DNA of 64,000 nt from Mytilinidion resinicola. Lineage: Eukaryota; Ascomycota; Dothideomycetes; Mytilinidiales; Mytilinidiaceae. Both the position numbers and the translations under genes were made by a program. Shown here in pieces: positions 1-10,409 of this stretch (positions are counted from its first letter, which is position 1; every line of letters starts with the position of its first letter). Location: assembly GCF_010093595.1 (NCBI RefSeq), contig NW_022985457.1, positions 427,494 through 491,493 on the forward strand, written 5' to 3'. The notes beneath the pieces were generated by a model, which was given only the letters and a program-made list of their open reading frames with translations, made no database searches and was not told where the DNA came from.

Positions 1-207
1 TATATAGCCTCACGGAAACGGTAAGAATGCACAATGAAATAGTGAGGCTGTACAGCCTTCCCATTTCATATAGATGCGCGTGAGAATTAAGCGCCGGAGC
101 TTCCTCCGAGCCCTCCGGACCAATCAGAAGATCAGACGTAAGAAGGGTGTATACGGAGTAGAAAAGGGGTGTACACCGAGTAAATATAGGGTGTACATTT
201 AGCAGCG

Positions 208-1056
208 CCCTTTGCTATTCGGCCGACGCCTTTTTGCTATTTGGCCGACCCTCCCCCTGCAGCCCTATCACCGCATTCTAATTAGCTCGCTTACCGGGCC
301 GACTCCTCCGGGGCATTCACTCTCACGTGTATTTACCCGTGCATTCTTTTCGATTTATACATCCTCTCCGTTTTTTATAGCTTTATATATAGCCTCTCCG
401 TTTTGTATAGCTTTACGTATAGCCTCTCTGTTTGTATAGCTTCACGTATAGCCTTTCCATTTTATATAGCTACGTGCCTATATACCTACGTACCTAGGAG
501 GATACCTAAACCATTAATTTCGCACCTAATAGAGGCCCTCTCTCCATCGCACCTGGCCTATAAGCACCTACGTAAAGTTATCATCTACAAGCTCCTCCGC
601 ATACTCATCGAATTCCTCATCAGCCACCTCACGAGCCACCTTACGAGGCTGCGGGCCTGTTGACTGCACTGTACTTCCTGCGACAGGCTGTAAAACTTCG
701 TACCTGCGCTTCTAGCAGCGCAATCTTTCGCTCAAGGTCTGCCTTGGTATTCGTACGTCGCTTCTTTGTAGGACCTCCTGGTGTTGAGTTCTTAGGTGGC
801 CTACCGCGCTTCCTAGGCGGCTGAGTGATCGCAAGCGCAGCTGTCGACAGAGTAGCGCTCTCAGTAGCCTCTCGCTGTATGCCTGCTGGTCCACCTCCGC
901 GCCTACCTCCACCAAGAGCTGCACGTGCAAATACACGTGAGAGTGAATGCCCGGAGGAGTCGGCCCGGTAAGCGAGCTAATTAGAATGCGGTGATAGGGC
1001 TGCAGGGGGAGGGTCGGCCAAATAGCAAAAAGGCGTCGGCCGAATAGCAAAAAGGG
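208..1056. repeat. Inverted repeat pair from a transposon relic
   Basis: Bases about 208-343 and about 920-1056 are near-identical in opposite orientation (about 135 bp each). Both encode the same peptide start (MLFGRRLFAIWPTLPLQPYH), on the plus strand at the left and on the minus strand at the right. The right copy has one base fewer in a G-run (CCGGGCATTC against CCGGGGCATTC), which shifts its frame. Between the arms lie short tandem units around 'tatagctttacgtatagcctctccg' in bases 345-465 and an AT-hook ORF on the minus strand. This looks like a rearranged or nested DNA-transposon remnant. The class is not identifiable by eye, and the outer ends are not certain. Confidence 0.6.
641..1056 (-). 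pseudogene. AT-hook ORF fragment of a probable transposon protein
   Basis: An open minus-strand frame enters from the right inverted-repeat arm and ends at a TAA at 641-643. It encodes an AT-hook core (PPRKRGRPPKN), a basic stretch (TKKRRTNT) and a short heptad-like helix (ADLERKIALLEAQ). AT-hooks followed by a short helix occur at the C-termini of some fungal DNA-transposon proteins, so I read this as the 3' end of such a gene. No catalytic DDE segment is present in the window. The frame lacks a convincing start, and the single-base difference between the repeat arms suggests decay. The class call is an inference; a host nuclear-protein fragment is the alternative. Confidence 0.4.
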
Positions 1057-1207
1057 GTCGGCCAGGTAGCACTAGCCTTAAGTTTAGGGGTAAATGCAAA
1101 ATCCAACCCACTTCTACGCGAAAACTACTCAATCCAACCACCTATTCCTCGATTCAACCTGCGGCGATTTGCAAACCGTGGAAATATGCCATAAACTGCA
1201 ATAATTT

Positions 1208-1292
1208 GCCGGAGCGTATCCTTTCCTACCCGTATATATTCGGTCCATACGGTCTCTACAATACAAGCAGATTGGACAATTACAACCTGAGT
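1208..1292 (+). mobile_element. Truncated copy of the ACTC repeat family
   Basis: This 85-bp stretch matches the right half of the element at 10995-11239. They share the stretch around 'tatatattcggYccatacgg', then 'acaatacaagcag', and the terminal CAACCTGAGT at 1283-1292. The left end (ACTCrGGTTG) is absent, so this is a 5'-truncated relic. Confidence 0.55.
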
Positions 1293-2615
1293 ACCGGACT
1301 ACAGGAAATCAGTGGAAGAGGTATATCAAGACGCCATGATTATGGCTTTCTAGTCAAGCAAAAACTTGTGTTTGCTTATCAGCGCTTCTCAGGTTAAATT
1401 ATCTCTGATTTTCCTAGATGACTATCGAGCTGTATATATAGAAGGGACCACCCCCCAGGGGCTGGACACTACTCAACGCTATCCAGTAGCGTGGACCATG
1501 AAAGCTGAACGAGACGTTCAGCTGGCTTCTACAGATAATGTTTCCAGCAGTTTCGGCCACAGTGGGTGAACTAACAGCGCTCAAACAATGCGAATGCTGA
1601 GGTTTCTTCCTCCCTAGTGTACTGACTTCTCAGCAGCGTTACTAGGGATACCCGAGAGGCAAAAAATATCGAGGGTGAACTTCGACCAGCCCATTATCGA
1701 CGATGCACTCTCAGAGGTTGTTCATGGTGCTCAAAAGGGGACTTTGAGGGTACCTAGAACACTCTTAGGCTGTATCACACGTAGTGAGAATTGCACTACC
1801 CTATACATGACCGAGGAAGTAATAGAGTTCCTGCAAGACATGCTTTTCTTTGAGCGCGATGCTATTATTGCCCCTTCTCTCCGCCTAGGCAGGTCCAAAG
1901 CGGCAGGGACATGTGAGAAGAGGAGGTCTTTGGAAAGGTATTTTTACAAGGCTCCCTTTTTTTGAGGCCGAGGGGCTGGAAGTGGAGTCCTGTGGACAGA
2001 AACTAACCACGCGACGGCGCGACCTGTCTAACCCCAACAACCCAGACTTCTTTTCCAACTTCGCGCTCTTTAAGGACTGGGTGCTGCAATTGATATTTGC
2101 GGATGAACCGGCTGCACCCGAGTCTCTCTGGGTCACGTCTATGTAAGGCTTGATGGGCTACGTGATGAACGACAAGGATAGACCTCGGATTCATGGCAAA
2201 CGCAGATCAGCAATGTTGAGCTAGGGACGTCTTCTGCTTTCTTGATGGGTGTACTTCGCCAGTAGTGTTCAGGCTGGAAGCCGACGGGTCCTTCCGCCTG
2301 GTCGTTTGCATGGGTCTATGATGTCTCGCTGGACAAAAAGGATACCACGGAACTCGCTATAACTAGTGGATCTTCCTGTGAACTAGTTTGCGCGGGTCTG
2401 AGCTAGAGTCGGGGAACTCGCTCGCGATCAAGGGTTGGTGCAACGAAGCTTTTGCTTGCGGTAGAAGAAATTAGGCAAGGCTGTAGGTGTGAATTAGGTT
2501 CTTAGGTTCCTGCTCCATGCTACTACAGTTTCATCGGCGACTCAAGGTCCCCCGTCCCTCACGGTTCAGCCTTCTGATTCATGTCACGTGACACTCTACA
2601 TCTACAGACAGTCAC
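1293..2615. other. No supported gene; possible decayed coding sequence
   Basis: Two overlapping plus-strand frames (1675-1965 and 1913-2146) have protein-like composition, for example a stretch reading LFKDWVLQLIFADEPAAPES. They run into each other in different frames, and neither resembles a family I know. They may be the remains of one gene or of a transposon. I see nothing else in this stretch. Confidence 0.3.
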
Positions 2616-2619
2616 ACTC

Positions 2620-2880
2620 CTAAGACAGCATGTTCCTTAGACGGCACGTTCTTAAAAAGGCATGTTCTTAAGACGGCATGTTCTTAAGACGGCATGTTCT
2701 CAAGACGGCATGTTCTCAAGACGGCATGTTCTCAAGACGGCATATTCTCAAGACGGCATGTTCCTAAGACGGCATGTTCTTAAGACGGCCATGGTCTTAA
2801 GATAGCCGTAGTCTTAAAAGGGTAGCATCTCAAGACAAGGGCGTTCTCTAGACAGGCATGCTCTTAAGATAGACTCGTCT
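2620..2880. repeat. 16-bp minisatellite (unit GGCATGTTCTYAAGAC)
   Basis: Roughly fifteen head-to-tail units of a 16-bp motif are present. The central units (about 2655-2795) are nearly perfect; units at both edges drift in sequence and length. Each unit carries a CTTAAG or CTCAAG core, so the array offers a regularly spaced near-palindrome. It ends about 370 bp before the mitochondrial L6 gene. Confidence 0.85.
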
Positions 2881-3254
2881 TACTGACAGAACGTATCAGC
2901 CACTCGTGGCTTTACCCTTGCATGGATGATAAAGTGGCGCAGATTACGCTTGGGCTGTTTTCCATCGGAGGGTAAATTTACTTGAGAATTGAGGCCCTGA
3001 AACTGGAACCAGGCAGGCCCACGGGCCCAGAAAAAACTCCAAATCGACTGCAACTGCGATTTTATTTGTTGCCTCTCTGCCACTGTCTGAAGTCCCTCAT
3101 CATATCTGAAAAAAGCCGAGCAAAATGCTTCAGAGCATCCTATGCGTCGAAAGTTGTGAATGGACTTATGCACGCCAAGCGTCCTAGCGCGACAGGGAAA
3201 CTCGCCGGCCAAAAGTTCACCACCGAACATCGCGAATCCCTTCAACCAGCAGTC

Positions 3255-4095
3255 ATGTTAGGCCCAGCTCGACGGCGCATCGCCTCATATTCGAACTATG
3301 AATCATTACCTTCTTTCCTTGTCCCAGCCTTTCAAGCCCCAGCGACCATGAGAAGCTTCTCAACCACCCCATCGTGCCTCTCCAAAATCGGCTCAGCGCC
3401 ATTGTCGATTCCACCCGAAGTCACCTTTAATGTCCTCCCGCCCAAGATGATGTCCATTGGAAAACATGGTCGCGCGCAGCCATACCGAGTTGTGGAGATC
3501 AAGGGGCCACTGGGTACGGAGTCTCTTAGGAGGAGCGAAGGACATTATTGACAGTGTATAGGCGAAATATCTATGCCCATACCGCCCTTTATTACAATTG
3601 ATCGAAGTACACCTGCGCCAGTTCTATCTATAGAAAACACGGAGGAGGCAAAACAAAAAGCGATGTGGGGTATGTAGACCGGTACGATAAGTGAGTAGGA
3701 AGCTAGGCTAATAGCTCCCAGGAACCACCCGCGCATACCTCCAAAACCACATTCTAGGCGTCTCAGAAGGCCATTCCGCTATCCTCCGCATGGTCGGTGT
3801 CGGATACCGCGCGACTGTCGAACCTACCGCGACCACCGTTCAGCCTGAATACCCGGGCCAACAATTCGTAAATCTGAAAGTCGGCTATTCGCATCCTGTT
3901 GAGCTGGGCATACCGAAGGGAGTGACAGCGAGCACACCGCAGCCAACGCGTCTCTTGTTGGAGGGTATTGAGAGGGAGGTTGTGATGCAATTTGCGGCGA
4001 AAATCAGGATGTGGAGGAAACCAGAGCCGTATAAGGGCAAGGGCATATTCGTCAATGGGGAGACGATCAAGCTGAAGAACAAGAAGATCAAGTAG
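3255..4095 (+). CDS. MRPL6: Mitochondrial large-subunit ribosomal protein L6 (uL6m)
   Basis: This is the bL6/uL6 protein of the mitochondrial large ribosomal subunit, made in the cytosol and imported. I place three exons: 3255-3513, 3562-3669 and 3722-4095, giving 246 residues. Both introns are about 50 bp with GT-AG ends and the phases join cleanly. The N-terminus is basic and Ser/Thr-rich (MLGPARRRIASYSNYES..., then MRSFSTTPSC), as expected of a presequence; the inner Met is an alternative start. Family landmarks are VEIKGPLG at the first splice, the MWGTTRAYLQNHILGVSEGH segment across the second, MVGVGYRA, and the C-terminal RKPEPYKGKGI followed by a lysine-rich tail. It converges on the methyltransferase gene, with only about 150 bp between the stops. 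Confidence 0.93.
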
Positions 4096-4243
4096 ATGCA
4101 AGAGGTACGGCTGTATATTGGGCTCATGGACTGTATTTGTGTATGTATCATATTGGCAAATGTACAGTATTGGGACGAATCAAAGGCCAGTCCCAATCTT
4201 CGATAACTTCATATTCTGTCTAGATCCTAGAAGCAGCAAGGCT

Positions 4244-5332
4244 CTACTTCCTTACCAGCTTGAAGTAGATATAGGCCACTTGCCAGATATCATCCTTTTC
4301 ATCCTCAAGAACCTTCTTAATCATCCCCTGCCTTAGGTCTTCCAGAATTCCCTCTTCCCGCTCCGACATCACAGTCACATCATCGCTGCTATCCTCACTC
4401 CCTGATCTCAACGCCTTCACAAAGAAACCCGCAAAAGCCGCAAGTATCCAATCCACAATCCTCGTCGCAAACTCCCTCCTCAACCCCTCCTTCCCGCTCC
4501 CATCATCCTTCTTCAGCTCTTCCACCAACCACTCATACGCCGGATGCACAATCGTCTTCTCAAAGCAGCTCTCCACACTCCAGAGCTCTTTAACCTCCTC
4601 AAACACACTATTAACCTCCTCCATCGCCCGCTCATGCGCCGGCGGATCCATGGCCATGATATTCTGCGGCGTCATCCGCCCCGCGGCCACCATCGCCCCA
4701 ATCGGCCCCATCATAAGCCCTATGATGCTGCTCGCGATGTGCGAGCCCTCGCCACATGGCCGGGCGCTAGTGCCGGCGATGAAGGCGCCGCCTTTCTTGA
4801 TCTCCCTTGCGCGCAGTGCGAGCACTTTCACGAGATCGGCGTGGCCTTGCTTGACGTTGCGCACTGCCCGCTGCCGCACCATCTCGCGTAGGTCGGCGGT
4901 TGGCGCGAGCGGCATTTGTGTTTCGAGGTAGTTCAGTGTGGACCACGCCATGCCGACGTCAACGGTGTTGTCAGGGACGATCTGATTGAAGTAGCTGATT
5001 GGAACCATAGAGGGAAACGTGTGGAGCTCGCCATTGCGGTTCAGGTCGGCTTCGCGGTCTTTGATGGTGCGGCTGAGGGTCGTGAAGTCGTTCTCTGGAC
5101 GGTCGTTGAAGATGAGTTGGACGCTGGAACCGGAGGGGATGGTAGCGAGGAGGGTTTTGAGGGGGATGATGGAACTGCCGCCTTGGGAGCAGCCGTAGTC
5201 TACGATTACGGGAAGTTTTTGGGTGGAGAGGGAGGGGAGGAGGGAGAGGGCGGGGAGGACTGCAACTTGTTGGAGGGAGGAGTTTTTGTTGTAGTTCCCG
5301 TCGCCACGCATGACGACTTCGTTTTCAGCCAT
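4244..5332 (-). CDS. SABATH-type SAM-dependent carboxyl methyltransferase
   Basis: This is a single-exon protein of 362 residues from the Met in MAENEVVMRG; an upstream in-frame Met at 5413 would add a non-conserved Ser/Pro leader. It carries the SAM-binding motif I (VDYGCSQGGSS), then FNDRPENDF, a substrate-region MAWSTLNYLE, and KKGGAFIAGTSARP after the lysine-rich helix. This order is typical of the SABATH family (Pfam Methyltransf_7), whose known members methylate carboxyl groups or ring nitrogens of small acids and alkaloids. The fungal substrate is not known from sequence. No secondary-metabolite cluster genes flank it: its neighbours are a ribosomal protein and a SUMO ligase. The family call is firm and the substrate is open. 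Confidence 0.85.
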   Translation of the reverse strand: MAENEVVMRGDGNYNKNSSLQQVAVLPALSLLPSLSTQKLPVIVDYGCSQGGSSIIPLKTLLATIPSGSSVQLIFNDRPENDFTTLSRTIKDREADLNRNGELHTFPSMVPISYFNQIVPDNTVDVGMAWSTLNYLETQMPLAPTADLREMVRQRAVRNVKQGHADLVKVLALRAREIKKGGAFIAGTSARPCGEGSHIASSIIGLMMGPIGAMVAAGRMTPQNIMAMDPPAHERAMEEVNSVFEEVKELWSVESCFEKTIVHPAYEWLVEELKKDDGSGKEGLRREFATRIVDWILAAFAGFFVKALRSGSEDSSDDVTVMSEREEGILEDLRQGMIKKVLEDEKDDIWQVAYIYFKLVRK

Positions 5333-6219
5333 TGTGGAATGTTGAAAGAGTTTGAGAGTGCTTGAGTTGAAGGGTATGGAATGAAAGGAGGGTGGTGTAC
5401 TTGTTGATTGCAAAATAGCTGCACTCTGGAGCTATCTATACAGATAGATCTCGGGGTTAAACTTGCGAAACCAGGGGTACCACTAACCCCACCTACAGGG
5501 ACCCATAATAGTGAACAAGGTTGTAGGGACGGGGTGTGACTATCTACAATAGATGCCGGGTGAACTAAGACTGGACCATGATCGGATGCCTGCTGCAAAG
5601 GTAGGCTCTACTCTCGTATCCGTTTGCTCAGTTTCTTGAACGTTTAAAAGCAAAGAGTGCCACTCCGGCAACCTAACAACGAAGGTGCAAGCGATGCTGG
5701 CTGCGGACTTCTTTGGTTGTGAAATAGCACTTATCCGGGAACCTGCACACTGCATAATATTCGCAAGAGAAGCATGAAGTCTTGGTGACTGTGTGGTTTC
5801 ACCGTGACGGATCTGATATACTACAGTGGAGCTGTGTCCCCGCCAGGAATCCCTTGTCCTACTTGTATGGGTGGCCGGAGTATCAAATTGGGCCCATTCC
5901 TGAGTAATGCGTGATGATGAAAGTGCTGACAGGGAATGAGGCTGGGAAATGCTCAAGGGAATTGAATCCGGCTAGTCCCGTGTAGGACGCGTTCAGTGCT
6001 TTCACAGTTCCATCGTGCTGTTGTTAGTATAGGTAAATCTCAAGTGAGGGTTTGCTCTACACACGCACCTCATATACAAAGGTAGAAAACGGAACGAAAT
6101 GCAGTATTTTGATCACGTGATACCGAGCTAGCGTGTTTTGTTCGCGTCTCTCCCGATTCGAAGCACCCCTCAATACTCCGACCATTCCTCCAACTCCTTC
6201 GAGACTAAGATATCACAAA
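5333..6219. promoter_or_regulatory. Divergent intergenic region, methyltransferase / SUMO ligase
   Basis: This 887-bp stretch separates the starts of two divergent genes and must hold both promoters. I see no gene, tandem repeat or clear TATA box here. Minus-strand ORFs at 5206-5598 and 5540-5956 have no family features. Confidence 0.4.
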
Positions 6220-7624
6220 ATGGCATCTCATCAACGCCAACCCGGCCGCCCCTCGGGTGCTGCCTCTGCATCGGCCACCCTCCCGCCCTACCAACAGCCA
6301 TCGCATCCTCTCTCCATGAGCGCACAACAGGCCCTCACCACCCTCTCCAACACCGTTTCCCTCGCCAAGTTGAAAGCCCACTATGCCAAGATCGAAACCT
6401 TGATTCCGAAAGGTGCTGGCGAGGTGAACGACGTTCTATATACGCGACAGGAGCAAGCAACACAGCGAAAAGCGCGTCGCGCAAGGAAAGGATTGGAGGA
6501 GGAGGGCACAGATGAAGAGTTGGAAGAAACAAAGGAAACTATCGAAGGCATGACGAGAAAGATGGAGGCGGCTATGCGCAAGGCCATTGATGGGAGGGTC
6601 ATTGTGGAAGATATAGAGGAGGGTGTTCAGTACCTGAGGCAGAATGCGCTGCGGCTGACACAGGCTGAGAGCCAGACTCAACTAACTCAAAGGAGCCAGC
6701 AAAGGCGAAAGGGTAGGAGGAGCGGGAAGGTGGAAGGATCCGGAGAAGACGACGAGGATGAGGAAATGGCGGATGACGAAGAGTATGATAGCCCGGGTCC
6801 AACGCCGCTGAATATGGAGGGCATCGAGATCACTGGGCCAAGCAAGATGTTCAAGAACAGGCTACAGGAGAAGAAGGACAAGTGGCAAGTGGCATCGCAT
6901 TCAGCACGCTACGCCGAGAACAACTCATACATCGGATTCCGTCAGATTGTTCATGACGCTCAGCACCCAGGTGGAGACATACTCCTCCCACATGCCTCTA
7001 CCTGGTTCACCGAGAGGGGAGAACCTGCACTTGGGGTCACAGTAGGTGCTACTGCTGGAGAAGACGATGACGACGATGTTATGATCGCGAAAGACACCAT
7101 CAGCACAAAGTGCCCGCTCACTTTGAGGGAGTTCAAGGACCCTGTGTCTAGCCGCAAATGCCCACACAGCTTTGAGAAGGAAGCAATCATGGGGATGATC
7201 AATGGTAGTGGTGCAAGATTGGGTACAGGACAGAAGGTGGTCCAATGCCCAGTGTCTGGATGCGACAAGGTAAGCAGCTCAAGTTGCCCTGAAAAGGCCC
7301 ACGTTCTAATTGCCAACTTTGTAGATGCTATGTGCTGCAGACCTGAAGGTCAATCCCGTTCTTCTCCGCGTAATCGAACGCCTACGGAAAGCAAAAGATC
7401 AAGCATCGGATGATGAGGATGATGTTGACGCGACCGACCGACCTTCAGGCTCCTCAATGCAACGTGCCGAGTTTCTCGTGTCAAGTCCTGTCAATACGGC
7501 ACGCGCAAGTACAAATCTGGCATCAAGGGCTAGGAGTAGGATGCCTGAGCAAGAACCGCCACAGAGTTCCATTGTGTTGGATCTCGGAGGAAGTGATGAT
7601 AGTGATGAGACGGAGGAGGAATGA
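6220..7624 (+). CDS. MMS21: SMC5/6 complex SUMO E3 ligase Nse2/Mms21
   Basis: Nse2/Mms21 is the SUMO ligase subunit of the nuclear SMC5/6 complex, acting in DNA repair and recombination. There are two exons, 6220-7269 and 7325-7624, with a 55-bp intron in phase 0; the product is 449 residues. The first half is helical and charged, as expected of the part that packs on Smc5, with an acidic linker (EDDEDEEMADDEE). The SP-RING follows: KCPLTLREFKDPVSSRKCPH, FEKEAI, then CPVSGCDK|MLCAADLK across the splice. The tail ends in a possible SUMO-interacting stretch (SSIVLDLGGSDDSDE), a hydrophobic core followed by acidic residues. The start at MASHQRQ was chosen because the 29 preceding codons are low-complexity and not typical of the family. 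Confidence 0.9.
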
Positions 7625-8135
7625 GGTCATGATATGATACCATAGATTGCAATTATCAACCTGTCTGCGGCATTTACATTCTGAGTACGCGCGATAGCAA
7701 AACCGTACTAATCAACCTCATATAAATCTTACTACAAAAGTACCTTGTGAAGCACAACTAGATGTGCGGGTATAAAGGCCCGTTGGGATCGACATACCGG
7801 ATTTATAGTACCACGTGATTTAATCTCAACAGCCCAACTCCCCGGTCTGTCTCGTACTGGTGTAACATGAGGTCTCGGCCACATGCATTCAGGAGGGGTG
7901 TTAATGCCACCTTGCGTGCTCGCATCGTCGCGTCTGTTCACTACCCACCACACCTGTGGATCTCACTTCAGAGCCCTGATCCCTAGCGCCTCATGCTAAG
8001 AACCACATTGATTGAAGCTTGTGGCCCGTCTACCACTCATTACCTATTCTAAGGAGCTGTACCGTATTGCCCGCCTCGGCCCTCCCATCTTCGCACCGAT
8101 TCGCATGCACCACTTTCTACCCTAGGTTTTCTCCA
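7625..8135. other. Intergenic, nothing recognised
   Basis: No gene or repeat stands out. It holds the 3' end of the SUMO-ligase transcript and the likely promoter of the F-box-like gene. The frame of that gene stays open up to a TTG at 8019, but the first ATG is at 8136. Confidence 0.3.
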
Positions 8136-9548
8136 ATGCAACGATCGCTACACGACCAGGCCAGCTCTTCGCTCGGCTCTGTCGATCTTGCATCAGCTCT
8201 GCACATGTCATCGGCACAATCTCACATTGATGCTTTTCGATTCCTCGACCTACCACCTGAGATCCGAAACGAAATCTATAAGAACCTCTTATGCACCTTC
8301 GAGGCTCGAGATCCTCAGGCGGAAACGGAGTATTCATTCCTCGAAGAAGCAGCCATACCCGAGGAAGAAATCAGTCCTGGAGGAGGCCGCGAAAGTGAAA
8401 CTTCTATCGACGCTATAAAGGTCAAACACTCTATCGAAACCCAAATCCTCAGGGTATCAAAACAAGTCTATCACGAAGCCTACGATGTGATGTTGAAGGA
8501 GAATCTCTTTGTAAGGATCACATGTAATAGTACGCAAGTTGGAACCGTGGTTTTGAAAGACGTCCCGGTCATCACCATGAACCGCAGACATATCCTCGCT
8601 TTCGATGGGTATGCAATGCATCACTGCATGTACGCCGACGACGCATCAGACACGGTCACGGAATTCATGCTCCTCCACCGCGATCTAGATCTATTCTGCG
8701 ACTGGCTTGTTCATGCTAACGTATCAATACCATATTTCACGGATACCTACGAGCATATTCTTACCTTGTTCGATCGTCCCACATCTATGTACGCACTCAC
8801 TACACAATTTCAAGAACGTCTCCTAAAATGTTACACCCGGGGAGACTTAAATGGATTCCATCGCTTCCAGATTTGTGGCTCTGTGGATCACACACTTTGG
8901 CGAAGTGCGCTGGCTACTATTACATGGACCTTCACAAAACCTGAAGAGGCAATCGGATTTTTCTCAAGTGCATGGTATCAAATGAAAAACGAGGCCGCAG
9001 ATAGAGTTGTTGGAATTTGTCACAGGTACATCGGCCGAATCATCTCTCTTAGGCATAGCAAGACCTGGGATGCTTTGCTTGCGAACGGAAGCCCTGAATT
9101 CCGCCGACGTATTGTATCTATCGCGCATTCGTTCTGTTGCTTTGCATTTCTCTTTCCAGTAGACCTGGATGAGGCTCTTCTAAAGGAAGCTTCCCGCAAG
9201 GCCGAGTGCGAAATCTTCACCTTCCACCTGTATCGTTATCTTCGGAGGAGTTCTGTTAAAAGGATTCAACTCGCGATAACGATGCTTCACAAGCTTGGCG
9301 ACGCATTCCATCGGGATGGTTTCAAAGAATATCCCAGGACATTTCGCCTCATCCACGATTTCTTGTGTCGATATCGTTCGAGCTGGAAAGATTATCGCGC
9401 ACAAGTCAATGAGCTACTGAAGAGATACAATGAAAAGACTAGTGCTGAAGGGAAAACATCTGATTTGATTAGCGCGCAAAAGGAGTGGCCGCTGAAGTAT
9501 GAGGCGTTCATAGGAGGTATGGAGAATCCCCAGATTACAGATCAATAA
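8136..9548 (+). CDS. F-box-like fungal protein of unknown function
   Basis: This is a single-exon protein of 470 residues if the ATG at 8136 is used; the Met at 8205, just before the conserved part, is an alternative. The N-terminal motif FRFLDLPPEIRNEIYKNLL is the F-box-like signature common in Pezizomycotina proteins, which usually occur as large unnamed families. The remainder (HSIETQILRVSKQVYHEAYD, then MLLHRDLDLFCDWL) is predicted helical with no domain I can name. If it is a true F-box it would recruit a target to an SCF ubiquitin ligase, but that is inference. A broken paralogue lies 0.9 kb downstream in the same orientation, which points to a tandem duplication. Confidence 0.75.
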   Translation: MQRSLHDQASSSLGSVDLASALHMSSAQSHIDAFRFLDLPPEIRNEIYKNLLCTFEARDPQAETEYSFLEEAAIPEEEISPGGGRESETSIDAIKVKHSIETQILRVSKQVYHEAYDVMLKENLFVRITCNSTQVGTVVLKDVPVITMNRRHILAFDGYAMHHCMYADDASDTVTEFMLLHRDLDLFCDWLVHANVSIPYFTDTYEHILTLFDRPTSMYALTTQFQERLLKCYTRGDLNGFHRFQICGSVDHTLWRSALATITWTFTKPEEAIGFFSSAWYQMKNEAADRVVGICHRYIGRIISLRHSKTWDALLANGSPEFRRRIVSIAHSFCCFAFLFPVDLDEALLKEASRKAECEIFTFHLYRYLRRSSVKRIQLAITMLHKLGDAFHRDGFKEYPRTFRLIHDFLCRYRSSWKDYRAQVNELLKRYNEKTSAEGKTSDLISAQKEWPLKYEAFIGGMENPQITDQ

Positions 9549-10409
9549 AACTCTCAGGACTGATTCATTGGGTCTTTAGGAGTGAACTACCCAGCCATAG
9601 GTTAAGCTACACTACTGGTCGTGTTGCTCATCTTCACTAGTCCAGCGCTGCAGTTCGACGGTTGGAATCGAAATGGTCCTTGTTCTGATCCCGTATACAC
9701 AAGTCCCCATCATACACCCGCGTACACTTCCTTCCCGTTCTTTAGGGCGGTTCCAGTATATTCTCAGACTTTTGGGACGATTCGAAGGCTCACTATTACA
9801 AGCGATCTGTAGACTTCCTAAGCCGCCTCGAATAGTGCCGTCTTCCCTTTAGATAGGCTAATTACCTACAGATTATTTAAGACAAGTTGAAACACCACCG
9901 CCAAAGGTCGAAGAGTGCACACATATTGCGGCTACTTCGCGCAATATTTCGGTCCTCTGTTTACAGCTTTGATAGATTTCTCGTCACGTCCATTTTCGCT
10001 TCCCTAGAAATTTTCTTAGACAGTCGCTAGATGTACAAGCTAGCGCTTCTTTTTATTTGCGCCCCAAGGAAGACAATTCATCAAGTAACTTCGGGTGGCT
10101 CGCATTGAAATCTGAATTTCGGATATGCTTACATAACGGTTGACCGCCTTCTTTGGAACAGTCACCACCTGGTTCCTGTGTACCAGGGTACGAGATGATC
10201 AGAGCGCTCCTTTACTACCTACCTACGGACATATACCCATGGGTGTGATTGTGCTTAGGCGTAACTCAACCTGGGTTGAAGCGAGCATCTATGATTCAGG
10301 CCCAGAATCTCACACTTTAAATATTCGAATACCCCAAGTTCTCTGCTGCAACTCTCAAACTTGACAGTAAGACTACCTCCCTATCCTCACGCATCACACT
10401 TCCTGAATA
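9549..10409. other. Spacer between the tandem F-box-like paralogues
   Basis: An 861-bp stretch with no supported gene, partly AT-rich around 9840-10080. No repeat family seen elsewhere in the window was recognised here. Confidence 0.3.

Noticed and set aside
1675..2146. Joining two overlapping frames into one gene
   Set aside because: No intron or single indel position could be supported and no family was recognised, so it is left as possible debris.
2620..2880. Possible CRISPR array
   Set aside because: Units are contiguous 16-bp repeats with no unique spacers, and the genome is fungal. It is a minisatellite.
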